Part shown: piece after piece, positions 23,221 through 36,263 of the stretch
How the letters are laid out: each line of letters opens with the position of its first letter
Position numbering within the stretch: position 1 is the first letter of the stretch
NCBI GenBank assembly: GCA_949358305.1
Contig: OX442316.1
Span: 7,874,001 to 7,938,000, forward strand
Direction: 5' to 3'
From: Strigamia acuminata
Lineage: Eukaryota; Arthropoda; Chilopoda; Geophilomorpha; Linotaeniidae
DNA: 64,000 nucleotides
The notes under the pieces: model-generated
Database searches by the model: none
What the model saw: the letters and a program-made list of their open reading frames with translations, nothing else
Told to the model about the DNA's origin: nothing
Program-made: the position numbers and the translations under genes

Positions 23221-25084
23221 TTACTTTGTTCGCCATCTTTTTGCTACAGAATCGAATATAAATTCTAAAATTTCAAAACCAGTAAGAGTGCTAATCCCTA
23301 AAAAGAAACCCAAGTTTCCGCCAATATCACTCAGGAAAACTCCGAAAGTGTACGCATACTTCTCGGTAGTTTGTTCAAATGTTTGATCAGCAAAATAGAC
23401 CTTGAACAAAGTGTTTGATCGATTGAGTAACTTGTCAACAACATCGAGCGTGACCGAGTACACGGTTTCATTGCAAGTGTTTGGACAATTGCAGTTAGAG
23501 AAAGTGAAATTACTGTAAGCAACACTATTTGCCAGATGTGATTTAATAAATATTTTATCCCAAGAGCAACTTGGCGGACGGTTTGAAGTGTAATAAGCTC
23601 GGTAATAAGGCATGCTGAAATAAAAACAGCATCATAAAGAAAAGTTTTACTACAGAAAAAAGCTAAAGAAACCTGCAATTTTTGGACATTTTCCCCTCAA
23701 TGCAGGTGTTGTAACAGTCCATCCATTCGTCATCAGAAACACAAGGTTTTGCTGTTCTGTTTACGTATTTAAACTAGAAAATTTGCAAATATTGTAATCA
23801 AGCTAAACAATATATTCAAACAATAATTACAAATTTTTTCTTTAGTTGCATATGAGTTTCATAGCCTTGAAGTATTTCTATTGATCGAAAAAATGATAAA
23901 TGTTGTCTATTCTTCTTGTCTTCAGTAAGCAAAGAAACCTGCATGAGTTATTAAAACAATTATTAGAAAATAAATTCTTTCCAGCATCTTTTGATAATCA
24001 TACCATGAGAGATACTTTTGGTCGATAAACAGATTCCTTAATCGATTCAATCACCTTCAAATCACTGGTGCTTTTCAATTGCTGGTTTAACTGGTCGGTA
24101 ACAAATTGGTAAACCTTATTTGTATGCATTACTTTCAAGTAAGTTAATGAAGGGCCTTGGTAAGAAAGTCCAGGAACTAGTAAAAAAATTATTTCCATTT
24201 TTCTCGATACGATACATGGAATTTGAGACGTTATTGGATTTACAGTACATAACAAAAATTCAAACTTACGTGGTTTTAAAACAATACAGTCTCCCCAAAA
24301 TGTTGCAATAGTACCTGTAGAATTGCCGTTATCTGTAAATTTACGTCCCAGTGAGCTACAACCGACAGTAGAGGTCTCGCTGTCTACGCACTACATAGCA
24401 TAAATTGTTATAAATTAATTACAAATTAATTATAAATCACAAATAGCTTTGTCTAATTAACTTACTGGAATATAGCCGGAGATTTCGCTTTTTTTAATTC
24501 CAAAAGACGACCAGAATTTGTGAATTTCAATTGGAGGTTTGTAATCAAAAGGTCCATAGCTTTTAACTACTGCTTTCACATACGGATCCGATAAAAAGCA
24601 AACTGTGTCTGATTCTGGACATGATGATTGATTAAGTTCATAAAATTGGTATTGTATGTTACGAAGCAGTCCAGGGCATAAGAACAATGTTGGGAATTTT
24701 ATTTTCTCATCATTTAAAACTTCCGTTTGAAGAATTGTTGGATATGAAAAATAAGTTTTAAAAAATTGTGTGATTTGATAACAGCAAAATCCTCCGAAAA
24801 GAAGCAATGTAGTGGCCCAAACGGTTCTTTTAAACCAATTGTTGGACTCATCGAATATCTGCGATAATCCTGTAATATTGATATTTGCTACTTGCGGATT
24901 TGTGTCGATGCGTTTACGTTTACGTTTCCTCTTGTCCCATCGTTTTGCCAAACGTTGTTCCGGGTGGTAAGTATAATGATTATATCTGGTAATAAAGAGT
25001 TTCTCTCTGTCATCTGAAAACTGAAGAAAAAAAATTAAATTAGCAAAAATACAGCAAATATCTTTTTCTTAAATTTCTTACCAT
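23221..25084 (-). CDS. DEG/ENaC (pickpocket-type) sodium channel subunit, paralog C
   Basis: The initiator exon is exactly ATG (25082-25084) followed by GTAAGA. Exon 2 (24466-25020, 185 codons) starts FSDDREKLF and encodes a very basic stretch (KRWDKRKRKRKR), helix 1 (TVWATTLLLFGGFCCYQI), LFLCPGLLRN and DPYVKAVVKSYGPF. The last exon (23221-23613 region) has the CNCPNTCNETVYSVTLDVV thumb and helix 2 with GGNLGFFLGISTLTGFEILEFI, including GIS as filter. The HG gating motif is again absent (SNNWFKR). It is most similar to paralog B, so the three arose by local tandem duplication. The reading frame appears intact throughout. Confidence 0.85.
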
Positions 25085-26235
25085 GTCGGTCAAACTGCGG
25101 AGCGTATGTATTAACCTTATATTCTGTCAAAAACTACATCAGGAACTTTATCTTTATAGTCCGTCCCAGTTTATGACTTCGTAATGTCATTTTGTAACTA
25201 CACCTTGAAAAGCTGTTACCGGTATACTAACAGTAAGTTTTTAGTCAATAATCTCTTTCCTGTCTTAATAAAAATGTTAATACAGTAAATTTATGTGCGC
25301 TGAAATATTGAAATTGTTTTTCTTATTAATTCTTGATGTGGAATCAAGGAGGTTTCTTCAGGTTTACGATTTCATCGTAAATAAAATATAAAAAACATAA
25401 TGAGAAAGTCGATGCTGGTAAACCCAGCTTTTGGGATCAATCTTGTATTTTGGCCGAAGTAGCTACTTACCGCGTATAACCTTTTCTAGGTTAACTCTCA
25501 AAACCTGTCATGTTTTGTTTCAATTCATCAATTTAATACAGGACATTTCTCTAAACTAAATGCTACACTAATTTAATTTTAACTGTGTTTGTTAATAAAG
25601 CTAAAAAAGTTGTGAAGGAATGAACAACCTCAAAATATGATGGCAAACATCTAAGAAAAAGTAGTGTAAAAACAATGAAAAATTTAGCTATGATTAAATA
25701 AATCAAATTTGTTCAGGCTTGAATATAAAGTTCTACGACAATCAATGCAGTCAACAACAATGAGGTTTATTTATAAATATGCTGAAAGCTACATTATCAC
25801 TACCGTAATTAAAGAACAAATAATTGATGCTTTTCACATCACATCACATCACATCACATTACAAGTAGGTATGACTTATTTGCTTTCTGTAAATCTCTAC
25901 TGGAATTTACTTAAACTAATGCCAGAAATGCTAATGTCAAACTAACTGGTAAATACCGATCAATATTTCTACAACATTTATGACTTTTCTATACATATAT
26001 TTGTTAATATGCCGCTACGTACTCTAAAATCGATTAAATATTTAGAAGAAACCACATAGGTCCAATATTTTGGAAGCTATGGTATTTTGTAGCAATTACT
26101 GTATTACTAATAGCAGACAATAACAAACATTTTGAAAATTTGTCTAAACACATTACAAATTGCAAGTAATCGGTTGCATAAATTTAAGAGAAAGATGAAA
26201 AGATTCGTAATCCGACTAAGTAAATAAACCATAGC
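25085..26235. other. Upstream region of DEG/ENaC C and 3' UTR of Dscam copy 1
   Basis: Between convergent flanks. The Dscam copy 1 poly(A) signal is at 25766-25771 (complement), giving a 3' UTR of about 465 nt. A short (CACAT)n run of four to five units lies at about 25838-25860. No other gene seen. Confidence 0.6.
25766..25771 (-). promoter_or_regulatory. Poly(A) signal, Dscam copy 1
   Basis: AATAAA on the minus strand, about 465 nt after the stop. The position and flanking sequence are conserved in all four copies (36799-36804, 47911-47916, 59422-59427). Confidence 0.6.
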
Positions 26236-29200
26236 TTACATCCCTTTTGGAGGTCTGTCATATCCATCACTTGATTGCATACCATCAGTATTACCAAATC
26301 CAAAGGCGGTTTCATGAAACTCCTGACCGGATCTAAAACATATTATACAAGTTGAAATAGTGAAATGTTGATCCTCTTATTTTAAGTTTTTAAACACTGA
26401 GGTGGAGAGCCATCCACAATTAAAAGCTATAATAAATCACCTATTAGCTGCTTGCTGCATTGAATCTCCACATCTTTGTGGCAAAACTCGAATTCCTAAG
26501 TAATAACAGAAGTTAAAGTAAAAAATTACCAAACATTGGGCTCTTTACTGTACTGCACTAAAAAATAAAATTAAAAGTGCTAACCTTGTACTCCCGAGTG
26601 GTGTGGCATTCTAGTTAAAGTTCGGGTTTCCACCCAAGCATCAGAATCAGGAAAGTAATCGACTCTGCCAGATGCGTAAGGATTGGGATCTTTACAAGCA
26701 TGCAATATAACATAATTGGAATTTTACAAAGTATAAATATGATGATTTCCTACTACACTAAATAAAATTACCATTTCTTTTGTGTTTATGATGTGGAATG
26801 GTTGCATACAAGGCAGAACCAGTGTATGAAGTTGACGCCCTATCACCAGTTCGCCATGTATCAAGCGTGTAATCTATGAGAAGAATAAGTTAGAACCCAT
26901 TTCAAGTAAATTATTTCTAAAACCTACCTGATGGTGTTCCAACGCTTCCACTCTTTCTTTTGATCCATATACAAATAATAGCAGATGCAATAATCACCAC
27001 AATTAACAAAGCGACAGCAGGAATAAAAATGTATGGATCCAAGTAGAAAATGTAGACTGGAGATTGTGGCTTTTCCACTGTGATTTCAGGATGTGGAATT
27101 TTACCTAAAAACAAGCAAATTTAAAATATAAAACAACTTTCAAATTTTTCTTTTTTTATTGTGTTACCGCCAGTAGCTGTTAATGTTGCAAATTTGAATG
27201 CAGCTGGAATGGCATCTCCATTTGTGTTTGCCGTTACACGCAAATCGTACCAAGTGGCCGGGATTAGGCCAGGAATGACAAGTTTTCTTTGTGTTGGACG
27301 TATGCTGCTACTGACAGTGGTCCACTCGTCGGAATGAATCGTTTTATACTCCACTTGGAATGTTTGAACCGTGCAAGCAGTTACTGGCCACGACTCCAAA
27401 TGCACAGAGACAAAAGTGGATCCTTCATGCAGCAATTGGTCTTTTATTGGAATGGTTACTTCTATTTGTGGTTAAGCAAAAAATGACATAAGCAAAAGAT
27501 CTAAAACTAAGTGTAACGTGCTTGCCTGATCCTTCTGTTGATGATTTTATGGTTTCGCAAGGGATTCCCTTGCCAACTTTATTGAAAGCTTCCATGTAAA
27601 TATGATAATTGACGCCACAGGCTAGATTGTTTAAGGTGAATACTTCTTTATCTGGGCTTAGTTCGACTGTTTCCCAATCAGAATTATCTCGTTTGTAATG
27701 CAGGATGTATCCCTTTATTGAATCACCCCCATTCTGACCAGGTTTCCATTGGAATTGAATAGATGAACGAGTTTTCGAAATGATATCCAGTGTTGGAGCA
27801 TCAGGCGGAACTAAGCCACAAATAAATATAAAAATAAAATTGAAAATTTATAATCCTGAGTTTACCTTGAACATTTAAATTGTAGTGAACTTCATCTTTG
27901 CCGTGAATGTTGTAAATAGTACATGTATAATTTCCACTGTCTTTATTCTCGACCTTATTGATCAATAAAGTTCCATCGGACAAAAGGACTTTCCGACCAC
28001 CAATTGGAACTGATTCATGTCTTTCAAAAATATCGCAAAGATTATACGAATATTGTCATCAAATGTTTTAAATATAATTACCCAATAACCCATTTGTGTT
28101 GTGGTGATGGAATGCCAACAGCTTTGCAGGGAAGCGTTATGTCTCTTTTCCATGGTGTGTGAATTACATCATCAAAGGATGCTGCAGTAGCAGCAACTGT
28201 AAAGAAATAATATTTTAAAGGTTTTCTTACATTTTTGGTTTTAGAACTATCTTCACCAGCGGAGTCTGCTACAGATTGAGCAATAACATCTGAATGTTGA
28301 CCTTCTCCAATGGCAGATGTTGCGGATACCCAAAATGCATACTTCTGATTTTTGCGCAATCCTTTTACTTCAAAGTATTCCATATCAGATTGAAATGTGT
28401 GTACGTTGTTTGTTCTACTTTGTTCAGTTTTCAATAGGGCATCAGACCCAATCTACAGTAGAAAATATTCTCTATTAGTTGACTGTAATAGCTAATGCGT
28501 TGCAGTTTCACAGCATTATTGTAATAACCTCCTCACTTTCAGAAAGTGGTCTGTAATATATGTTGTATTTGATCACATCTCCATTGATTCGGTTTGGTGG
28601 TTTCCAAGCAACAACAATAGAATCTGATGATGCAGGGAGAGCCTTAATTTTATTTGGACGGTCAGGTACTGTATCGAATGGAATTATTAAATTAAAAATG
28701 TGCGTCAACAATAATTCTAAATCACATACCATCTTCATGAGTTTTACAATAAACTGGTTCAGTTTTAACACCATCACCGACTTTAGTAAATGCCAAAACT
28801 ACAATTGAATAATTAGCATTCACGTCAAGGTGTGGCAAAGTTAATCTTTCTTTTTCCGAAGTCTTAAACTGAGCTTCTAGGTCTGCAAATTAAATTACAC
28901 ATTGTAAATTTTTATAAATTATATAAATAAAGCATTTTAAAAATTGGTACAAACTTACCATACCACTCAGTAATTGGTTTGTAGATCACTTTATAGCCAC
29001 GCAGTATTCCATTGACTGTTTCAGGTGGTACTGGTTCCCAAAGAACGTAAATGCTTTTAGAGGACAGAGCTGAACAGCGCAATTCCCCAGGCGGTTGTGA
29101 TGGCACTACAATCAAAAGGCAGCATTCATAGAAATTTCCTTACTTAAAATAAAAGAAAGTACCATCTTCGGATGTCATGACGAGTATTGGTTCAGTCAGG

Positions 29201-32200
29201 GGACCAACTCCTTTATCATTATACACTTGAATGACCACAGTGTACATTGTGTACTTATGCAAATTAGTGATTTGATAGATAAGATCTTCAGTATAATCTT
29301 CAGGTACTTCCAGGGCACTGAATTCGTAAGGTTCATATGATCCATTCACACGGTAACCGATATTGTAGCCACGTATTACTCCATTCCACGTGTCCTTGCG
29401 AGGGGGCTGCATTAACATAACTCATAATTAATTGACTGAGGAACTTGAATAAATAAAAAACAATTACTTTCCATGTGATTCGAAATGTATTTCCATCTAT
29501 TGCCTCCACCTCTACGTTTTGCACTCCACCTGTTGGAACTGTTCAAAGTGTGAGTTGCAGTCTTTTTTAATAAATGTGTCAATGTATTTCGTACCATCCG
29601 TATCAGTAGTCTGAGTAATTTCATCGCTGAACTTACTAACGCCGATTGCATTCACTGCAGCTATTCTAAAGGTATAACTTGCTGCAGGTTGCAAATTGAT
29701 GACATTTGTAGCAGTTTTAGATCCATCCACAGTTTCGTTGAACTTTTTTAGTTGCCAATTGTCTAAATGAAAAGTCAAATCTATTATATCTGCCCGTGAA
29801 AACCAATCCAAGTTTTTATCACTATGTTACATACCAACTTGTCTTTTATATTGTATCAAATAGTGCAATATCTGACTATTTCCATCAAATGGTTTTTTCC
29901 AAGTTAAAAAGGCTGAACGATTGCCACTTGAATGTTGCGACTCCAGTACTGGAACCTCAGGTGGCTCTTTATGTTTTAAGTAATGTCAGTTCGATAAAAT
30001 AAAAATAAATTCATCTGTACCTTGAACATTTAAAAACAATTCCATATTATCTTTCCCAAAACTGTTTTTGGCTTCACAGACATACATGGTCGAATCTTCG
30101 CGAATTATCTTTTTTATTAACAACGTGCTTGAAGTGGAATTTACACCATTTGAAATAATTTGAAATCTGATAAAAATTATGAATTATATAAAAAAAAAAA
30201 AAAAAAAAAAAAATCTTTTGTAGATACCTTGATTCTGTAGTGTTTTTTACAGATGCGTTATTTAATCTCCAACTAAACCTCATTGGCACATCGCCTTTAG
30301 CAGCACAAACAAGCTGTGCATCAGTGTTAATAATTTCATTAAGTCGTTGGATCTTTTGTGTAAAATACGGAGGAGCTTAAATAAATTAGATTCATTATTT
30401 TCAAAATGATTTTAAGAAAACACAGTAATTACCTAATACTGATAAGAGGACCATCATACTCAGATCATCTCCAACTCCATTAGATGCAATGCATGCATAA
30501 CGACCTTCTTTGTCTTTAGATACACTTTTCAAAATTAAAGTTCCATTGGAAAATATTTTGGTTTCTGTGTTGGTGTAAATAGGTTGGTTTTTTGATCCTT
30601 TACTTTCTGAAAATAATTTACTGTATAAATGAATTTCAGTAAGTCAGATGCAGATTCGTGAAAATATTTACCTTTAGCAAACATCCAACTAATTTTTGGC
30701 AGTGGATAACCATCTGCTCTGCAATGAAAATATGCTTCTGCCCCATTTGTCACGGTTTGACTTGTTGGCTCCACCATCCACCTTGGAGGTACTAAAATAT
30801 ATAAATATATAAATATTTTTTCAAATACTTCTTTGTATATTTGCAAACAAGTACTTCAGTGTTTTAAAAAAATCTACGGCTTACAAAATTTTTATAAACT
30901 ATTACTATTATACAAGACAGTCTTTAAATTTGTTTTATTTTCCTGTAATGAGATCGCTTGCATACTGCACAGTATATACAGTAAGTTGTTGAATAATACA
31001 CGATGATGAGAATTCGAATTTAATTGTAATTACCAGAACCAGCATGAGAGTGGTGCAAGTGGTGCAACCGCCTCGCATGAACCTACACATTTCTCATACG
31101 TCCTTCATTAGGAACATGCCTGTTTACAACTTTCACATTTTTAAATTTTTGTGTATTCTACAATTTTTTTAAAAATTAATGCAAGGCAGAGTTTAGACCA
31201 CACAGATCGCTTTTGTTTAATGTTACCATCAGAGAAGGCCAAGATCTCCAGAGTCAAGACCTAGCCCTATAATTATTGTTAACTCTAATCAATATAGACA
31301 TTTTCAAGAATCAAGATTTCTTACTTCTGATTTCAGTTCAAAATTACACGTATGAGATCTCAGATCAAAAAGAAACCAGAAAGCAGGAATAAAAAATTTA
31401 GTTCAGCGAAAATGTTCTAACTAATTACATGATTCGTGACAAATCTAATTTTGTAAATTCAAATATTCAATGCCAGTATTTTGCTGTGAATCTAAAATTG
31501 CTTTATATTGGTTACAAAAATTTCTTATGTCTTTCATGCTAAAATAATGAATGCATAAATTTCAACCATTCACTTGATTGTAATTACTGTTTACTGAGAA
31601 TCACCCAACTTTTAATTGATATAACCCATTTAAATCAAATGCTATATTAGACTACTATTACCCTGTACAATTAGTTCGGCATTATAAGTAGCAATGCCAG
31701 CCTGATTTTCTGCTCTACATGTATAGTTGCCATTGTGTTCTCTCATAACTGGATCGATTGATAGTACTGTCGAATAGGAGTCGAATTCTCTGACTAACAC
31801 AGATTTTGGAAGTAATTTTCCATCTTTCAGCCAAGTCATGGCCAATGGCAAATCTCCGCGACTGACAACACAAGAAACTCGTAAAAGAGAGCCTTCAATA
31901 AGATGCTCGTCTTGGAAAGCAAATGGGACAATCTTTGGGGGAACTGAAAAGAAGAATATTGCAGACTATTACCATTAACTAATAACTGAGTAGTGTGGGA
32001 AATGGATGCTGCTGAGTTGCGAGCTGCACACGTGTAGTTGCCAGCGTGCTGTCTTTGAACGTTTTCAATAGTTAAAATACTCGAATAGTCATCAATTGAT
32101 TTTGTTATTATGTTTTCATTAGGCGAAAGAAGTTTCCCATTTCTTAACCAATTAATTTCAATAGGGAGATCGCCTTGATAAACTACACATGATATCCGAG

Positions 32201-35200
32201 CCAATACTCCTTCAGTCAATCCATTTTCAGGGAAAACAAAGGGAGTAATTTTGGGTGCGACTGAAAAATAATGGATTAATTTATTACAATTTTTTTTTCA
32301 AATAAAAAAAGTATCGTCTTTAAAGTAACAATGCATTTTGTGGAATTTGCACAAAATACATATTTTTAAATACCACATTACTTTTATCCGTAAGAAAGAT
32401 AAGCACGAAATTCGTTAATTTACCATAAACCAACAGCTGTGCTGTGAATGTAACTGATGCGGCCTTATTACTTGCAACGCAAGTATAGTTTCCCGAATGA
32501 ATAGATAAAACACTTTCAATGCTTAAAGACTTAGCGTGGCCGTCGTAGTCCCGCATAATTATCCCCATGCTAGGCGATATAATCTCTTGACCATCTTTTA
32601 GCCATTTAAAATTTATAGGCAAGTCTCCTTGACTCACTGCACATATAATGTGGGCTCTCATTCCCTTGAAGAACTGATCGTCTTGGAAGGCAAATGGCAG
32701 TATCCTAGGTGGAACTGAAAAATATAAGTAAAATGATTATTACCATTGACTGCAAGATGCGTGCTGAAACTGACAGTTCCAGCTGCGTTGTTCGCTCTGC
32801 AGGTGTATTTTCCATTATGTCGAGGAGTAATAGCAGCTATAGCAAGAATGCTGGAGAATTCATCGATATCTCTAACTGTAACCCCATAATCTGAAGGGAT
32901 TGGTTTGTCATCTTTTTCCCATTGTATAGTTAATGGTGTATCGCCCTCAACCACAACACATTGCAGTCTGCCTCGACTACCTTCTTGAACAAGTTCATCT
33001 TGAAATGAAAACGGTGCTAGTTTGGGCGTAACTGGAAGTAATTTTTGTTTGATTAATCAATTTTAAAATTAATTTACTTGTTAGTAGAAAAATCATCTAC
33101 ATAAAAATCCATCAAGACCCGGGAATCAACCACATACGGTGAAAGAAATATTGGTATATCTTTAAAGCTTGAACCAACATTTTTAATTTACCTGTTATAC
33201 TAAACTCATTCACTACTTCACTGACTAATCACTCTCTCTAGATCAGGACATAAAGCTTATTATTTCCTGAATGAAGGGCGTCGCATTAAAAGTCAGTTGA
33301 TTTCTACTCAGAGCACTGATATTTATTCATTCATTCATTCCTGTTCGGTCTTGAAGGATTTAACACCCCATTAAACCGCTCCATCTATCACCTTTGATAA
33401 TTATTCGAGCAAAAAAAACGATACTTTATTATTAAGGTTAAAAGTTCTCACTTACCAAGAACATTCAGACGTATTTTTCCTTGCAAAATCATTTCCTTAT
33501 CCCCACTAACACTACAAATATATATTCCACGGTCTGTCGTTCGTTGAACATCACGAATTGTTAAGGAATCATTCATTTCCTGTGTTTGCCTCACGTTTTG
33601 TGGCAGTATTAATGCATCTAGAAATTTAATATTAATCTTATTAATCACAAATTATAAACATATGAGAAAATTAAATTTCAGCTAGCAAAATCCACCAATT
33701 TTCTCGTAAACCATATAACCATACTAACCTTTTTCCCAGTGTAAATCTCTAAAAGGATATCCATATACAGGACAGTTCAAGATTGCACGTGCACCATTGA
33801 CGACGTGCAAAGCAGGAGTCTGTCGCATTCCAACGCGACCTGATTCAAGTAGTTTATGCATTTGTTAGAAATTACAGGCTTAATTTCAGTAATAAAAATT
33901 GTGACAACTATTAACTTACCATAAATGTTTATTCGTGCCCAATGAAATGCACTTCCTGCTCGGTTTTTAGCAACACATTTGTACAAGCCCCCATCTTCCG
34001 TTTTTATATTTTCCATTGTTAATTCAGTAATAACATTACCACTGTTTGTAGATTCTTTAATCTCCACGTGTCCATTACTTTGCAATTCATTACCATCTAA
34101 AAACCACAAGAAAGCTGGCAAAGGATTGCCCTTAGCCACACACTTCAATTTAATTATATCTCCAGGATTTTTTACCACAGTGCTAAACCACTCTGTGACA
34201 AATGGAGGCATATCTAAAAAGTAAATCATTTAATTTCGATACAAGATAAAGGTATTTCTTTCTTACCTCCCAACAATATTGCTGAACTTCCACAAGCAGT
34301 CTCAAATTCATTCGCAACACAACACTGATAAACCCCTTTATCATCAGCAGATACAGTGGAAATGTGCAATGTATCATTTTCATTACTCAGAAAAACCTGT
34401 TTGTTGATAGAAATTGGTTTTCCATTTTTTAACCATTTTAAATTTTGAATTGGAATTCCATTTGGTTTGCAAGAAATTGATGTTGGTTTACCAGCATCAA
34501 CGGTTACAGTTTTAGGCTCCGTTACGACAGCAAGTGATTCTTTAACGCAAATATAATAACACAGTAAAATAAATTCTGCCATATTTTTTTTTACTTTAAA
34601 CTCACCAGTTACAATCAGCTCTGTGTCAGAGGATTCTTGACCCACGGAATTGAATGAAGTGCATCTGTAGATGCCATTATCAGACGACTTTACATTTTCA
34701 ATTATCAGCGAACCAGAAACTTGAATATAATGATCGTTTTGTGCGATCTTAGCTAAACCTATCATTCCTATTCTCTGCCAACTAACAATGAAATAAATTA
34801 GCAAAACCAATCAAAGAAATGAATATAAATAGAACCTTGTATTTGCGTTTGGATTGGCTTGAACTTCACACGGCAGAAAAGCAGTCTGCCCTTGTTTAAC
34901 GGATACCTTTCTTTCAGACAGTATTATTTTAGGTGGAACATTTCCTTGCGGCTCTACAAAACAATTAACAAAATGTAAAATTTAATTCAAAGAAACTATT
35001 TAGTGATTACCCGTAACAAACAGTTTCCCACTCATGGCACTTCTTACACTTTCCTCCGTGAGTCGGTTGTAGGTTTGGCAATGGAAACTAGTCATGCCAT
35101 CTTTCATGTCAACATCCTTAATAAATAAGTCACCGGACGGCATTAGACTGTACTTTGAATCTGCAGCATAAAATTTAGCTTGGTTCGTATACCGCAATTG

Positions 35201-36263
35201 TTATTCTAGTTTAAATTTTTACTTTCATCCATTTGAGCAGATTTTATAATGACCACTGAATCTCTAATCCAAGCCGTAACATTAACGTAAGACATCAAAA
35301 ATGTTGGAACGTGGCATCGCATTACTGCCGTATTTCCCTGAATAGCATACACATCATAGACATAGACATCATAAGGTTGAAGAACAACTATAACAAGTTC
35401 ATAGTAAATTTTAAAGAAACTTAATAATTAAATATATAAACTTTTCTACCAGCTTTAACTTGAATATCATGGCTGACAATCGTGCCTAGAGTATTAGTAG
35501 CTGTGCATTTGTAAACTGTTGCATGAACATCTTGACGAAAAGCCTCAGCCGAAAAAGGTGGGAAAGTTATTGTTCCCTCCTGATCAACCGTACGAAGACC
35601 GTTAACATTGGTTACAAGAGTGCCATCTTTCAAATACCATCGAATTTTAACATCAGGCTGAGATGATTTGCATTGAAGCGATCCTCCAGTAGAATTCGAA
35701 AAGTCAACAATCGGCGGTGGAACATCGACAAATGTTGGAATTGTATCTTTAACACCTGGGGAAAGCCAATAAATTGTTAACATTTTACCAAAGACATAAA
35801 TTACTTAATAAAATACATTTAAATTGCCAATTCATTGATAACGTTATTAAATTAGAAGGTAAGATAAAAAATAGGATTCCGCTGCAAAAATTTATCGAAG
35901 CAATTCTAGGTTTTGTATAAAAAAAATCACAAAAAATAATTTTGGAATAGAATAATACACAAAAAGTTTATTTAAAAAAAAATAAACAAATTTGCAAAAA
36001 GAATGGAAATTCAGTATTTCTCAGATTGGACGATTCTTACTCTCTTCCAACAAATTGCTTATTTAATAAAATGTAATTATTCTGGAAATTTCAAATTTGC
36101 ACTCCGCAGCTTGCCATTGCCATTGGCTGGATAAGATTTAGCCTTTCTCAAAGCCCCCATCATGAAATAAATGTTAGTGCCACCTACCTTGGAGAACAGA
36201 TGGGGAGAGGAGCAGAAGGCTGAGCCACAAACACGCTGCACGGAAATTCCTTGCTACTCCCAT
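26236..36263 (-). CDS. Dscam: Dscam-family cell adhesion receptor, copy 1
   Basis: 35 coding exons can be joined with consistent phases. The signal peptide is MGVARNFRAACLWLSLLLLS (36188-36263). Then Ig1 35450-35755; Ig2 35223-35387 and 35011-35160; Ig3 34836-34953 and 34606-34781; Ig4 34267-34539; Ig5 33920-34213; Ig6 33729-33839 and 33456-33617; four Ig7 exons; Ig8 30672-30791 and 30433-30606; Ig9 30228-30375 and 30021-30166; FN1-4 28248-29966; Ig10 28082-28196 and 27866-28020; FN5 27526-27810; FN6 27168-27461; membrane helix exon 26928-27104 (VALLIVVIIASAIICIWI); four tail exons to TAA 26236. With one Ig7 exon the protein is 1,783 aa. This is the canonical 10 Ig + 6 FNIII Dscam order. The tail of about 135 residues is short and has a YATI (YxxPhi) endocytic-type motif. 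Likely a homophilic neuronal or immune receptor. Confidence 0.93.
31662..33031 (-). other. Four-exon Ig7 cluster of Dscam copy 1
   Basis: In transcript order: 7.1 = 32744-33031 (288 nt), 7.2 = 32424-32714 (291), 7.3 = 31973-32260 (288), 7.4 = 31662-31943 (282). Each encodes one complete Ig domain starting V(T/P/A)P(K/R) and matching Ig7 of canonical Dscams (PF.F...GDLP...W.KDG). All are phase 1-1, so any single exon or any set keeps the frame. The 7.1-7.2 and 7.3-7.4 introns are 29 nt each; 7.2-7.3 is 163 nt. The cluster is flanked by the two largest introns nearby (424 and 870 nt). Confidence 0.9.

Noticed and set aside
28078-28434. Exon read-through between FN4 and Ig10 in Dscam copies 1 and 3
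   Set aside because: The open frame there is chance. In copies 2 and 4 a stop lies in the same segment, and a GTTCT donor with the shared acceptor gives the correct phase in all copies.
30188-30213. Poly-A run as the tail of a retrogene
   Set aside because: It is a simple A run inside a normal Ig9 intron of Dscam copy 1, with no insert beside it.
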